In this document: piece by piece, positions 28,961 to 38,577 of the stretch | Numbering within the stretch: position 1 is the stretch's first letter | Layout of the letters: each line of letters opens with the position of its first letter | DNA from: Salipiger sp. CCB-MM3 | Lineage (GTDB): Bacteria; Pseudomonadota; Alphaproteobacteria; Rhodobacterales; Rhodobacteraceae | Assembly (NCBI RefSeq): GCF_001687105.1 | Contig: NZ_CP014595.1 | Span: 2,838,171-2,902,170 of the forward strand | DNA: 64,000 bases | Direction of reading: 5' to 3' | The notes under the pieces: generated by a model | Told to the model about the DNA's origin: nothing | What the model saw: only the letters and a program-made list of their open reading frames with translations | Databases searched by the model: none | Made by a program: the position numbers and the translations under genes

Positions 28961-29407
28961 ATGAAACATCTTCTTGCACCCATGGCGCTTTCGGCGCTTT
29001 TGCCGGCCGCAGCTTTCGCGGATGTGGAACGCGTGCAGGCCGAAGGCTCGGTGGCCGAAGTCGCCGACCGGCTCGAGGCCAGTGTCAAAGCCGCGGGGGC
29101 GAGTGTCTTTGCGCGGGTCGATCACGGTGCGGGCGCGCGGGCGGCGGGGATGGAGCTTGCCGAGGCGCAGCTTCTGATCTTCGGCAATCCAAAGCTCGGC
29201 ACGCCCGCCATGCAGGACGACATGCGGGCCGGGCTCTATTTGCCGCTGAAGATGCTGGTCTATGCGGGCGAGGATGGCGAAACGCAGATCCTTTGGGAGG
29301 AGCCGGAGGAGACCTTCGACGATCTCGATATCGACGATGACGCCGAGTACATCGAGAAGATGGAGGAGGCGCTGGAGCGCTTCGCCAAGGCGGCCGCCGG
29401 GGAATAG
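28961..29407 (+). CDS. exported DUF302 domain protein
   Basis: 148 aa. Sec signal peptide (MKHLLAPMALSALLPAAAFA) and then the DUF302 pattern: VAEVADRLEASVKAAGASVF, VFARVDHGAGARAAGMEL, LLIFGNPKLGTPAMQ, LPLKMLVYAGEDGET. DUF302 proteins are small periplasmic proteins of unknown role. The ATG at 28961 follows GGGAGGAG. A C-terminal acidic/amphipathic tail (DDLDIDDDAEYIEKMEEALE) is present. Stands alone between the recA terminator and the Fe-S gene. Confidence 0.88.
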   Translation: MKHLLAPMALSALLPAAAFADVERVQAEGSVAEVADRLEASVKAAGASVFARVDHGAGARAAGMELAEAQLLIFGNPKLGTPAMQDDMRAGLYLPLKMLVYAGEDGETQILWEEPEETFDDLDIDDDAEYIEKMEEALERFAKAAAGE

Positions 29408-29432
29408 GCGCGGAAGGCCTTTCAGGCAAACA

Positions 29433-29461
29433 AAAAAGCCACGGCGCTGCCGTGGCTTTGA
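29433..29461 (-). terminator. bidirectional terminator between DUF302 gene and Fe-S carrier gene
   Basis: AAAGCCACGGC / GCCGTGGCTTT with a GCT loop. The T-run is six long on the minus strand, so it mainly ends the minus-strand Fe-S gene; on the + strand only three T follow. Confidence 0.85.
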
Positions 29462-29482
29462 TGCGTCATAGGCGCGGCGCGC

Positions 29483-29806
29483 TTACATCGAGAAGCTGGT
29501 GCCGCAGCCGCAGGAGCTGGTGGCATTGGGGTTCTCGATGGTGAAGCGCGCGCCGATCAGCTCTTCGGAGAAGTCGATCACCGCGTCGGTCAGGAAGGGC
29601 AGCGACACGCTGTCCACCACCACGCGCTCACCCTGACGTTCGAGCACAAGATCGTCCTCGGCGGCGTCGTCGAGGCGGATGTCATACTGAAAGCCCGAGC
29701 AGCCGCCGCCTTCGACGGCGATGCGCAGCGCCTTGCCCTGCGCGCCCGCACCGATCTCGGCGAGGCGCTCATAGGCGCGGTCAGTCACTTTCGGGGGCAG
29801 GTTCAT
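29483..29806 (-). CDS. A-type iron-sulfur cluster carrier (ErpA/IscA family)
   Basis: 107 aa from the ATG at 29806. The three cluster-binding cysteines sit at the family positions: Cys36 in GGGCSGFQY, and Cys99 and Cys101 in SSCGCGTSF. It receives Fe-S clusters from the assembly scaffold and passes them to target enzymes. ErpA and IscA cannot be told apart safely. A longer in-frame extension to 29893 lacks a ribosome site and is outside the family. Divergent from dgt. Confidence 0.9.
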   Translation of the reverse strand: MNLPPKVTDRAYERLAEIGAGAQGKALRIAVEGGGCSGFQYDIRLDDAAEDDLVLERQGERVVVDSVSLPFLTDAVIDFSEELIGARFTIENPNATSSCGCGTSFSM

Positions 29807-29939
29807 GGGCGGCCTCAAAGGTTTATCTCCCGGTCGGTCCATAATATAGGGATCCTCAAGAGCAGCGGCAACCACCCGGCGCAGCCGTGCCAAGCACCGT
29901 GCCGTGAACCGCGACCCGATGCGCTGAAAGGCTGAAGAG

Positions 29940-31106
29940 ATGGCTATCTATTCCTGCGACCCCGAAGGGGCGAGACCCCGCCGCGTGGCGGAAGAGGAAA
30001 GCGCGTTCCGCTCGTGCTTTCAGCGCGACCGCGACCGCATCATTCACAGCTCGGCCTTCCGCCGACTGAAGCATAAGACGCAGGTCTTCGTCGAGCATGA
30101 GGGCGATTTCTACCGCACCCGGCTCACCCACAGCATCGAGGTGGCGCAGGTGGCGCGCACCATGGCGAACGCGCTGGGGCTCAACACCGATCTGACCGAA
30201 GCGGTGGCGCTGGCGCATGACCTTGGGCACACGCCCTTTGGCCATACCGGCGAGGATGCGATGCATGATCTGATGGCGCCCTATGGCGGCTTCGATCACA
30301 ACGCCCAGACGCTGCGCATCGTCACCCGGCTCGAGTGCCACTATGCCGAGTTCGACGGGCTCAACCTCACTTGGGACACGCTCGAGGGGATCGCCAAGCA
30401 CAATGGTCCGCTGCTGCCGCTGAAAGACGGCGAGACGCTGCCGCTGGCGCTGGCCGAATATAACGCCGAGCATGATCTGGAGCTTCACACCCATGCCAGC
30501 GGCGAGGCGCAGGTGGCGGCGATCGCCGACGATGTGGCCTATAACAACCATGATCTGCAGGACGGGCTGCGCGCCGGGCTGTTCACCGAAGAGGATATCG
30601 CCGATCTGCCGCTGATCGCGCCCGCCTATGCCGAGGTTGACCGGCTCTATCCGGGCCTCGACGCCTATCGCCGCCGCCATGAGGCGCTGCGCCGGGTGTT
30701 CGGCTATATGGTCAGCGACGTGATCGACACCAGCCGCGCCCGCATCGCTGCCGCGAACCCGCAGAGCTGCGATGACATCCGCGCGCTTGGCCATCCGGTG
30801 GTGGCTTTCTCGGACGAGATGTACCGCGAGTTGAAACAGGTGCGCACGTTCCTCTTCACCCGCATGTATCGCGCGCCTTCGGTGGTGGTGATCCGCGAGA
30901 AGGTGACGCAGGCGCTGATGGAGCTCTTCCCGATCTATATGAACAACCCGCTGCTGTTGCCGGCGCGCTGGCGCGCGATTGAGCCGCGCGGCGAGACCGA
31001 GCTTGCGCGGATGGTGGCCGATTACGTGGCCGGGATGACCGACCGCTTTGCCCTGCAGCAGCATGCCAAGCTCACCGGCAAGGATATCCTGCACGACGTG
31101 CCATGA
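29940..31106 (+). CDS. dgt: deoxyguanosinetriphosphate triphosphohydrolase-like protein
   Basis: 388 aa. HD-domain phosphohydrolase with RLTHSIEVAQVARTMANALG (metal His64), LAHDLGHTPFGHTGED (His93, Asp94) and FDHNAQTLRIVTRLE. The N-terminal PRRVAEEESAFRSCFQRDRDR is typical for type 2 dGTPase-like proteins of alphaproteobacteria. It removes tripolyphosphate from dNTPs; exact substrate preference unknown. It starts 133 bases from the divergent Fe-S gene and is followed by the antiporter gene. Confidence 0.92.
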   Translation: MAIYSCDPEGARPRRVAEEESAFRSCFQRDRDRIIHSSAFRRLKHKTQVFVEHEGDFYRTRLTHSIEVAQVARTMANALGLNTDLTEAVALAHDLGHTPFGHTGEDAMHDLMAPYGGFDHNAQTLRIVTRLECHYAEFDGLNLTWDTLEGIAKHNGPLLPLKDGETLPLALAEYNAEHDLELHTHASGEAQVAAIADDVAYNNHDLQDGLRAGLFTEEDIADLPLIAPAYAEVDRLYPGLDAYRRRHEALRRVFGYMVSDVIDTSRARIAAANPQSCDDIRALGHPVVAFSDEMYRELKQVRTFLFTRMYRAPSVVVIREKVTQALMELFPIYMNNPLLLPARWRAIEPRGETELARMVADYVAGMTDRFALQQHAKLTGKDILHDVP

Positions 31107-31194
31107 GCCCGTGTTAGCCTGTGCTCTGGACAGAGCCGCCCCGCGGACCAGATCATGGACGCGGGAGGCGCGGGACAGACGAAAGGGCCCATGA

Positions 31195-33060
31195 ATGACC
31201 GGACCTGATATGGGCGGGATCGACCCTATACTTGGCTTCGCCCTCGTGGGCGCGCTTGGCGTGGGATCGCAATGGCTTGCATGGCGGATGAAGCTGCCGG
31301 CGATCGTGGTGATGCTGGTGGCGGGGCTGGCCATCGGGCCGGGCCTCGGCATCCTCGATCCGCATGGCGATTTCGGCGAGTTGATGGAGCCGATGCTGGC
31401 GATCGCCGTGGCCATCATCCTTTTCGAAGGCGGGCTGACGCTGAACTTTCAGGGGCTGCGCGACGCGCGGCTCGGGGTGCGGCGGCTGATCTTTGTCGGC
31501 GCTCCGCTGGGCTGGGCCGCCTCGGCGGCGGCGCTGCATTGGGTGGCGGGGCTGAGCTGGGAAAGCTCGGCGGTCTTTGGCGGCATCATGATCGTCACCG
31601 GCCCCACAGTGATCGCGCCGCTCTTGCGGCAGGCGCGGCTGAAACACCGCCCCTCGGCGCTGCTGCAATGGGAGGCCATCGTCAACGACCCGGTCGGCGC
31701 GCTGGCGGCGGTGCTCGCCTTCGAGGTGGTCACAGTGCTGGCCGATGCCGTGTCCATGAGCGAGGCGCTGGTCGACATCGCGGTGGGCATTCTTGCGGCC
31801 TCGGCGCTGGGGGTGCTGGGCGGCTGGGGGCTGTCGCAGGCCTTCAAGCGCGGCAAGGTGCCCGAATACATGAAGGTGCCGGTGCTGTTTGTGTCGATGC
31901 TGGCGGTCTTTGCGCTGGCCGACTCGGTGCTGCATGAAAGCGGGCTGCTGGCGGTGACGCTGATGGGCGTGTGGATCGCCAACGCCGGGCTCGCCAGCTA
32001 CGAAGAGATGCGCCGTTTCAAGGAGCACGCGACGATCCTGCTGGTTTCGGGCGTGTTCATCCTGCTCGCCGCCAACATGAGCCGCGAGACGCTGACCTCG
32101 CTCGACTGGCGCGCCGCCGCTTTCGTGCTGTCGGTGATCCTGCTGGCGCGGCCCATTCCGGTGCTGATCTCGCTCATCGGCACCAATCTGCCGTGGTCCG
32201 AGCGGCTGCTGGTGGCCTTCACCGGGCCGCGCGGCGTGGTGCTGGTGGCGGTGGCCGGACTGTTTGGCCAGCGGTTGGTGTCGCTGGGGATCGAGGACGC
32301 GGGCCGCATCCCGGCGCTGGCCTTCGCGCTGGTGGCGGCGACGGTGGTGCTGCACGGCTTCACGCTGGCGCCCATGGCGCGGCTTCTGGGGCAGACCGCG
32401 ACCGAGACGCCCGGCGTGCTGATCACCGGCGGCTCGCGCTGGTCGGTGGCGCTGGGTCTGGCGCTGAAGAAGCTGGAGCTGCCCGTTCTGATTGCCGATC
32501 CCAACCACGCGCATCTGCGCGACGCGCGCAAGGCGGGGCTGGATACGTTCTTTGGCGACATCCTGTCGGAAGCCGCCGAGCATCGGCTCGATCTGGTGAG
32601 CTATGAGCATCTGATCGCCGCCACCGACAATGACGCCTACAACACTCTGGTGGCCACCGACCTTGCGCCGGATTTCGGGCGCGAGCACATCTTCCAGCTC
32701 AAGCCGCAGCGCGACAGTTCGACCCGCCACGCGCTGCCCGCCACGCTGGGCGGGCGCCGCTTCGGGCCGGACGAGAGCTATTGGGAGGGCAACGCGCGCA
32801 TCTCCGAGGGCTGGGAGTTCCGCGTCTCAAGGCTCACCGAAGAGTTCACGCTGGAAAACTGGCGTGAGATGAACCCGCGCGGGCATATCGTCGCCGATCT
32901 TGGGCCCAATGGCACTTTCCGCCTGCTTGGGCCGGATGATGCGCCGAAAGAGGCCGACGGCGTGCGGCTGGTGGTGCTGGCGCCCAAGCGCGAAGAGCGC
33001 AAGGAAGACCGCCGCGACGAGAACGGCAATGACACGCTGAAGGGCGCGAAAGCGGTCTAG
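31195..33060 (+). CDS. CPA1 sodium:proton antiporter with C-terminal RCK (TrkA-N) domain
   Basis: 621 aa. About 12 membrane segments to residue 395, with the CPA motifs FGGIMIVTGPTVIAPLL and LQWEAIVNDPVGALAAVLAF (ion-binding Asp). A Rossmann-like TrkA-N domain follows from about residue 405 (GVLITGGSRWSVALGLALKK, LIADPNHAHLRDARKAGLDT), which should sense nucleotide or similar ligand. The charged C-terminus is about 120 residues. Exchanges Na+ or K+ for H+ at the inner membrane. No strong ribosome site precedes the start at 31195; a five-codon frame begins at 31191. Confidence 0.9.
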   Translation: MTGPDMGGIDPILGFALVGALGVGSQWLAWRMKLPAIVVMLVAGLAIGPGLGILDPHGDFGELMEPMLAIAVAIILFEGGLTLNFQGLRDARLGVRRLIFVGAPLGWAASAAALHWVAGLSWESSAVFGGIMIVTGPTVIAPLLRQARLKHRPSALLQWEAIVNDPVGALAAVLAFEVVTVLADAVSMSEALVDIAVGILAASALGVLGGWGLSQAFKRGKVPEYMKVPVLFVSMLAVFALADSVLHESGLLAVTLMGVWIANAGLASYEEMRRFKEHATILLVSGVFILLAANMSRETLTSLDWRAAAFVLSVILLARPIPVLISLIGTNLPWSERLLVAFTGPRGVVLVAVAGLFGQRLVSLGIEDAGRIPALAFALVAATVVLHGFTLAPMARLLGQTATETPGVLITGGSRWSVALGLALKKLELPVLIADPNHAHLRDARKAGLDTFFGDILSEAAEHRLDLVSYEHLIAATDNDAYNTLVATDLAPDFGREHIFQLKPQRDSSTRHALPATLGGRRFGPDESYWEGNARISEGWEFRVSRLTEEFTLENWREMNPRGHIVADLGPNGTFRLLGPDDAPKEADGVRLVVLAPKREERKEDRRDENGNDTLKGAKAV

Positions 33061-33193
33061 GGCAGGGGCCGGGCATGGGTTTCGGGGCCGCCTGCGGGCG
33101 TTCCGGCACATTCCCGGCCATTCCGCCGCTCTCTGCATTTGACCCTGCGGGCCAAGATGGTAGAGGAGCATCCGACCGTATGGAGACAGATAG

Positions 33194-34936
33194 ATGAACC
33201 TCTTCACCGACATTCGCGCGCTTGTCCTTCAGGCAATCGAGGCGCTGCAGTCCGAAGGCGCGCTGCCCGAAGGGCTGGCGACCGCCGCCGTGACGGTGGA
33301 GCCGCCGCGAGACCCGTCGCATGGCGACATGGCGACCAATGCCGCGATGGTGCTGGCCAAGCCCGCCAAGCAAAAGCCGCGCGACATCGCCGAGGCGCTC
33401 GCCGCCAAGCTGGGCGCCGACAGCCGGATCGCCAGCGCCGAGGTTGCGGGCCCGGGGTTCCTCAACCTGCGCCTCGACCCGTCGGTGTGGCAGGCGCTGC
33501 CCGCCACCGTGCTTGAGGCCGGCACCGACTATGGCCGCTCGGACATGGGGCAGGGGCTGAAGGTCAACGTCGAATATGTCTCGGCCAACCCCACCGGCCC
33601 GATGCACGTGGGCCACACCCGCGGCGCTGTTTTTGGAGATGCGCTGGCCTCGCTGCTGGATTACGCGGGCTACGCTGTGACGCGCGAGTATTACATCAAC
33701 GACGGCGGCGCGCAGGTCGACGTGCTGGCGCGGTCTGTGTACCTGCGCTACCTCGAAGCGCATGGCCGCACTGTTGAGTTCGAAGCCGGAACCTACCCGG
33801 GCGAGTATCTCATCGGCGTCGGCGAGAAGCTGAAGGCGCAGGTTGGTGACAAATATGTCGATCAGCCCGAGGCCGAATGGCTCGAAGAGGTGCGCAACTT
33901 CGCCACCGACGAGATGATGGGCATGATCCGCGAGGATCTGGCGCTGCTCGGCGTGAAGATGGATCACTTCTTCTCGGAAAAGTCGCTCTACGGCACCGGA
34001 AAGATCGAGGCCGCCATCGACTCGCTGAAAGAGAAGGGCCTGATCTACCGCGGCGTGCTGGAGCCGCCGAAGGGCAAGAAGCCCGAGGATTGGGAGCCGC
34101 GCGAGCAGACCCTTTTCAAGTCGACCGAGCATGGCGATGACGTCGACCGCCCGATCATGAAGTCGGACGGCAGCTGGACCTATTTCGCCCCCGACATCGC
34201 CTATCACTACGACAAGGTGAGCCGCGGCTTCGACATGCTGATCGACGTGTTCGGCGCCGACCACGGCGGCTACGTCAAGCGGATGAAGGCGGCGGTTTCG
34301 GCGCTGTCCGATGGCAAGGTGCCGCTGGATATCAAGCTGATCCAGCTGGTTAAGCTCTTCAAAAACGGCGAAGAATTCAAAATGTCCAAGCGGGCAGGGA
34401 CCTTTGTCACCCTGCGCGACGTGGTCGAAGAGGTTGGCCCCGATGTCACCCGTTTCGTCATGCTGACCCGCAAGAACGACGCCTCGCTGGACTTCGACTT
34501 CGCCAAGGCCGTCGAGCAGAGCCGCGAGAATCCGGTGTTCTACGTGCAATACGCCCACGCGCGTGTCTGCTCGGTGATGCGCAAGGCGCAGGAGGCGGGG
34601 ATCGACGTCAGCGATGCGGCGCTGTCCAAGGTCGATCTATCGGGCATGACCCATGAGGCAGAGCTGGCGCTGGCCAAGAAGGTCGCCGAATGGCCGCGCC
34701 TCGTCGAGATCGCCGCCAAGGGCCACGAGCCGCATAAGGTTGCCATCTGGCTCAACGAACTGGCCTCGGATCTGCATGGTCTGTGGAACCGCGGCCACGA
34801 CGAGCCCGACCTGCGCTTCCTGCAGGACGATCCGACTGTCAGCCAAGGCAAAATCGCGCTGGCACGGGCCGTCGCGGTTGTCATTTCGGCGGGTCTTGGT
34901 ATCTTGGGCGTGACCCCGGCAGAAGAGATGCGCTGA
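33194..34936 (+). CDS. argS: arginyl-tRNA synthetase
   Basis: 580 aa, full length class I enzyme. N-terminal Add-1 domain, HIGH-like motif [10 protein letters not shown] (near residue 138), KMSK motif (Lys396 in [11 protein letters not shown]), and the DALR anticodon-binding domain with [18 protein letters not shown]. It charges tRNA-Arg. First gene of a tight + strand run argS-SPOR-nagZ-scpA-scpB, the standard alphaproteobacterial order. Confidence 0.97.
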   Translation: MNLFTDIRALVLQAIEALQSEGALPEGLATAAVTVEPPRDPSHGDMATNAAMVLAKPAKQKPRDIAEALAAKLGADSRIASAEVAGPGFLNLRLDPSVWQALPATVLEAGTDYGRSDMGQGLKVNVEYVSANPTGPMHVGHTRGAVFGDALASLLDYAGYAVTREYYINDGGAQVDVLARSVYLRYLEAHGRTVEFEAGTYPGEYLIGVGEKLKAQVGDKYVDQPEAEWLEEVRNFATDEMMGMIREDLALLGVKMDHFFSEKSLYGTGKIEAAIDSLKEKGLIYRGVLEPPKGKKPEDWEPREQTLFKSTEHGDDVDRPIMKSDGSWTYFAPDIAYHYDKVSRGFDMLIDVFGADHGGYVKRMKAAVSALSDGKVPLDIKLIQLVKLFKNGEEFKMSKRAGTFVTLRDVVEEVGPDVTRFVMLTRKNDASLDFDFAKAVEQSRENPVFYVQYAHARVCSVMRKAQEAGIDVSDAALSKVDLSGMTHEAELALAKKVAEWPRLVEIAAKGHEPHKVAIWLNELASDLHGLWNRGHDEPDLRFLQDDPTVSQGKIALARAVAVVISAGLGILGVTPAEEMR

Positions 34937-34970
34937 CATAAGGCGCCTCGGGGCAATAAGGCAGAGCAAG

Positions 34971-36002
34971 ATGGCCGGCAGCGACACCCGTCGCCGGCCC
35001 GACAGGCAGACCGAGGCAGACATGGCGGACTACCCGGCGGATTATTCCGCGGACTACCCCGATTACCCCTATGAGGGGCCGGAGGCACCGGCCCCGTCCG
35101 GGCGCCGCGCCGCATCGCTGGCCAATTGGGCCGGTGCGGCGGTGTCGCTGGCGCTGGTCGTTGGCGTTGGCGTCTGGGGCTACGATCTTCTGATGCGTGA
35201 TGTGAACGGGATCCCCGTGGTGCAGGCCATGGACGGTCCCATGCGCGTGGCGCCCGAGGATCCGGGCGGCTCGACCGCCGACCATCAGGGGCTTGCGGTC
35301 AACGCCGTGGCCGGGACCGGCACCGCCGAGGGCGGCGCGGACCGGCTGTTGCTGGCGCCGCAGGGGATTGGTCTCTCGGACGAAGATATCCCGCAATCGC
35401 GGCTGGCCGAGGCGCAGCGCAACGCCGACCGGATCGAACCGGCGGTCTTGTCCAGCGACGCGTCCGGCGAGGGGCTGAGCGATGATCTGGCCGAAGGCGG
35501 CGAGGTCGATCCAATTCAGGCGCTTGCCGATCAGATCGCCGCCAATGCCAAGCCGCTCAGCGATCTTGATGGTGAGGACGGCGAGGGCGAACTGGTCGCC
35601 AGCGTCACCGGCGCCGCGCCCGCGGGCGCGCTGATCCGCTCGCTGCGGCCGTCCACCCGTCCCGGCGATCTGCTGAACCAGCCGGTCGCATTGGCCCCGG
35701 CAGAGCCCGAAGCCGTTGGCCCCGAAGAGATCAGCCCCGACACGCTGCCCGCTGGCACGCGGCTTGCGCAGCTTGGCGCCTATGTCAGCGCCGATGTGGC
35801 GCGCGAGGAATGGCAGCGCTTCAGCGCCCGGTTTGGCGAGTTCATGGACGGCAAGGATCGGGTGATCGAAAAGGCAAGCTCGGGCGGGCGTACCTTCTAC
35901 CGGCTGCGCGCCGCGGGCTTTGACGATCTGGCCGACGCGCGCCGCTTCTGCGCCGCCTTCGTTGCCGAAAACGCCGACTGCATCCCGGTGACCACCCGGT
36001 GA
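34971..36002 (+). CDS. SPOR domain membrane protein
   Basis: 343 aa. A cytoplasmic Tyr/Asp/Pro-rich N-terminus (YPADYSADYPDYPYEG), one membrane helix (about residues 52-71, AGAAVSLALVVGVGVWGYDL), a long acidic Ala/Glu/Asp-rich periplasmic linker, and a C-terminal SPOR domain (about 262-340, RLAQLGAYVSADVAREEWQR, FYRLRAAGFDDLADARRFC). SPOR domains bind glycan strands stripped of stem peptides at the septum. A second start at 35022 has a better GAGG site and would remove 17 residues. Four-base overlap with nagZ. Confidence 0.88.
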   Translation: MAGSDTRRRPDRQTEADMADYPADYSADYPDYPYEGPEAPAPSGRRAASLANWAGAAVSLALVVGVGVWGYDLLMRDVNGIPVVQAMDGPMRVAPEDPGGSTADHQGLAVNAVAGTGTAEGGADRLLLAPQGIGLSDEDIPQSRLAEAQRNADRIEPAVLSSDASGEGLSDDLAEGGEVDPIQALADQIAANAKPLSDLDGEDGEGELVASVTGAAPAGALIRSLRPSTRPGDLLNQPVALAPAEPEAVGPEEISPDTLPAGTRLAQLGAYVSADVAREEWQRFSARFGEFMDGKDRVIEKASSGGRTFYRLRAAGFDDLADARRFCAAFVAENADCIPVTTR

Positions 36003-37000
36003 GCCGCTTCGGAGCGACTATTCTGGCCCCGCTCGGCCCGGTGCTGAGCGAGGACGAGGCGCGTTTCTTTGCCGAAGCGCGCCCGTTCGGGTTCATCCTC
36101 TTTGCCCGCAATCTTGAAACGGCGGAGCAGATCCGCGCGCTCTGCGACGATCTGCGCGCCGCTGTGGGCTGGCACGCCCCTATCTTCATTGATCAGGAGG
36201 GGGGCCGCGTGCAGCGCCTGCGCCCGCCGCTCGCCACCGAGTTCCTGCCGCCGCTCGATGAGGTGATGCAGGCCGGACCCAACGCCGCGCGCGCCATGGA
36301 ACTGCGCTATCGCCTGATCGCCGCCGAGCTACTGGCGCTGGGGATCGACGGCAATTGTGCGCCGATGCTGGATGTGGCGCGGTCTCAGACCCATGCCTTC
36401 CTGCGCAACCGCTGCTATGGCGAGAGCCTGTCGCAGGTGGTCGAAATGGGCAAGGCCGCGACCAAGGGCATGGTCGATGGCGGCGTGCTGCCGGTGATGA
36501 AACACCTGCCCGGTCATGGGCTTGCGCAGCTCGACAGCCACAAGGACCTGCCGCGCATCGACGCGCCGCGCGCGGAGCTGGAAGAGGTGGATTTCGCCGC
36601 CTTCCGGCCCTTCGCCGATCTGCCGCTGGCGATGACCGCGCATCTGGTCTTTGAAGGGCTCAACACCAAGCCCGCCACCATCGACCCGGCAATGATCACG
36701 CTCATTCGCGAAAACATCGGCTTTCAGGGCCTGCTGATGACCGACGACATCTCGATGGAGGCGCTCACGGGCAGCATCGGCGAGCGCAGCGCGGCCTCGA
36801 TTGCCGCGGGCTGCGATCTGGTGCTGCATTGCAACGGCAAGATGCCCGAGATGGAACAGGCGGTGCGCGAGGCAGGCTGGATGACCGAGGCTGCGCAGAC
36901 GCGCGCCGAGGCGGCGCTGCGCACGCGCACCGTGCCTGCCGAGATTGACATAGCGGCCCTCAGGGCCGAACGTGAGGCCTTGCTGGCCGGGCACCGCTGA
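35999..37000 (+). CDS. nagZ: beta-N-acetylhexosaminidase
   Basis: 333 aa, glycoside hydrolase family 3 single-domain type. FIDQEGGRVQRLRPP, the family loop KHLPGHGLAQLDSHKDLP (168-185, catalytic His/Asp) and LLMTDDISMEALTGSIGERS (nucleophile Asp) are present. It removes GlcNAc from muropeptides during cell wall recycling. GTG start overlapping the SPOR gene stop; followed after four bases by scpA. Confidence 0.95.
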   Translation: MSRFGATILAPLGPVLSEDEARFFAEARPFGFILFARNLETAEQIRALCDDLRAAVGWHAPIFIDQEGGRVQRLRPPLATEFLPPLDEVMQAGPNAARAMELRYRLIAAELLALGIDGNCAPMLDVARSQTHAFLRNRCYGESLSQVVEMGKAATKGMVDGGVLPVMKHLPGHGLAQLDSHKDLPRIDAPRAELEEVDFAAFRPFADLPLAMTAHLVFEGLNTKPATIDPAMITLIRENIGFQGLLMTDDISMEALTGSIGERSAASIAAGCDLVLHCNGKMPEMEQAVREAGWMTEAAQTRAEAALRTRTVPAEIDIAALRAEREALLAGHR

Positions 37001-37004
37001 TCAC

Positions 37005-37802
37005 ATGCAGGACAATTCGCAACTGGAGTTCGAGACGCTCAGCGTCGCCGACCGTCTTGCGGCGGAGGCGCTGATCGTCGACGTCGAGGGCTATGAGGGG
37101 CCGCTCGACCTGCTGCTGTCGCTATCGCGCACGCAAAAGGTCGATCTGCGCAAGATCTCGGTGCTGGAGCTGTCGCGCCAATATCTCGCCTTCGTCGAGC
37201 GCGCCAAGGAGCTGCGCATCGAACTGGCCGCCGACTATCTGGTGATGGCCGCCTGGCTGGCCTTCCTGAAATCGCGCCTGCTGCTGCCGCCCGATCCCAC
37301 CGAAGAGGGTCCGTCGGGCGAGGAACTGGCCGCCCACCTTGCCTTTCAGCTCGAGCGTCTGCAGGCCATGCGCGACGTCGCCGCCCGGCTGATGGCGCGT
37401 GACCGGCTGGGGCGCGACTTTTTCGCCCGCGGTATCCCAGAGGACATGCAGCGCGTGCGCAAGGTGAAATATACCGCCTCGCTGATCGATCTGATGCAGG
37501 CCTATGCCCGCATCCGCACCCGCGACGAATTCCGCCCCTTCGTGATGGACCGCCACGACGTCTTCACCATGGAACAGGCGCTCGACCGGATGCGCGGGCT
37601 GATGGGCTTTGCCGGGGAGTGGACCGACATTTCTGGCTGGCTGCCCGATGGCTGGTCCGAGGATCCCATGCGCTGGCGCTCTGCCACCGCCGCCACCTTT
37701 GCCGCCTCGCTGGAACTGGCCAAGGAAGGCCATGTGGAGATCCGGCAGGACGAGACCTTCGCGCCGATCCATCTGCGCAAGAGAGAGACCCCGCGTGAGT
37801 GA
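37005..37802 (+). CDS. scpA: segregation and condensation protein A
   Basis: 265 aa. ScpA kleisin signature: VDVEGYEGPLDLLLSLSRTQ, KVDLRKISVLELSRQYLAF, DYLVMAAWLAFLKSRLLLP, and a C-terminal winged-helix region. It bridges the SMC heads with ScpB for chromosome organisation. The ATG at 37005 is used; in-frame codons upstream overlap nagZ. Eight-base overlap with scpB. Confidence 0.95.
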   Translation: MQDNSQLEFETLSVADRLAAEALIVDVEGYEGPLDLLLSLSRTQKVDLRKISVLELSRQYLAFVERAKELRIELAADYLVMAAWLAFLKSRLLLPPDPTEEGPSGEELAAHLAFQLERLQAMRDVAARLMARDRLGRDFFARGIPEDMQRVRKVKYTASLIDLMQAYARIRTRDEFRPFVMDRHDVFTMEQALDRMRGLMGFAGEWTDISGWLPDGWSEDPMRWRSATAATFAASLELAKEGHVEIRQDETFAPIHLRKRETPRE

Positions 37803-38481
37803 AGATATCGACGATTTCCGCCCCGAGCAGCCTGCCGAGGAGGATCAGGACAGCCTGTTCGAGGCACCGCCCATGGGCGCGCAGGAGCGTATGGTCGAGG
37901 CCATCCTCTTCGCCTCTGCCGAGCCGGTGACGGCGCGCGAGCTCGAAGACCGCATGCCGCATGGCTGCGATCCCGCCGAGGCGCTGGCGCATCTGCGCAA
38001 ACGCTATGAGGGGCGCGGCGTGCATGTGGTGCGTGTTGGCGACGCTTGGGCGATCCGCACCGCGCCCGACCTCGGTTTCCTGATGCAAAAGGAAACGGTG
38101 GAGACCCGCAAGCTCTCGCGCGCGGCGATCGAGACCTTGGCGATCATCGCCTATCACCAGCCGGTGACCCGCGCGGAGATCGAGGAGATTCGCGGCGTCA
38201 GCGTTTCGCGCGGCACCATCGACCAGCTTCTGGAGATGGAGTGGATCCGCTTTGGCCGCCGCAAGATGACCCCCGGCCGCCCTGTGACCTTCGTGGTGAC
38301 GCAGGATTTCCTCGACCAGTTCGGGCTCGAGAACGCGCGCGACCTGCCGGGGCTGAAGGAACTGCGCGCCGCCGGTCTGCTCGACAACCGCCCGCCGCCG
38401 GGCAGCATTTCGCTGGGTCAGAAAGACGACGACGACGAGGAAGACGAAGCCCCCGGTCAGTCGGAACTTTTCGAAGACTGA
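37795..38481 (+). CDS. scpB: segregation and condensation protein B
   Basis: 228 aa from a GTG at 37795. Tandem winged-helix protein: MVEAILFASAEPVTARELED, LSRAAIETLAIIAYHQPVTR, AEIEEIRGVSVSRGTIDQLL and RKMTPGRPVTFVVTQDFLD. The acidic tail (DDDDEEDEAPGQSELFED) is common in alphaproteobacterial ScpB. Partner of ScpA in the SMC complex. The longer in-frame extension upstream lies within scpA and has no support. A bidirectional terminator follows. Confidence 0.94.
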   Translation: MSEDIDDFRPEQPAEEDQDSLFEAPPMGAQERMVEAILFASAEPVTARELEDRMPHGCDPAEALAHLRKRYEGRGVHVVRVGDAWAIRTAPDLGFLMQKETVETRKLSRAAIETLAIIAYHQPVTRAEIEEIRGVSVSRGTIDQLLEMEWIRFGRRKMTPGRPVTFVVTQDFLDQFGLENARDLPGLKELRAAGLLDNRPPPGSISLGQKDDDDEEDEAPGQSELFED

Positions 38482-38518
38482 CCTCGTCTTTGCCAGTCCA
38501 AGGCGCCATGCAGACGTC

Positions 38519-38552
38519 AAAAGGCCCCGATCAATCGGGGCCTTTCGTATTT
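38519..38552. terminator. bidirectional terminator between scpB and the SH3 protein gene
   Basis: AAAGGCCCCG / CGGGGCCTTT around ATCAAT. TTT follows on the + strand and TTTTG on the minus strand; the genes on each side converge here. Confidence 0.85.
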
Positions 38553-38577
38553 ATAGTCAATCTATTGCGGCGCTAAG

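Noticed and set aside
31191-31208. Five-codon frame (MNDRT) overlapping the antiporter start
   Set aside because: Likely chance; no support for a leader peptide.
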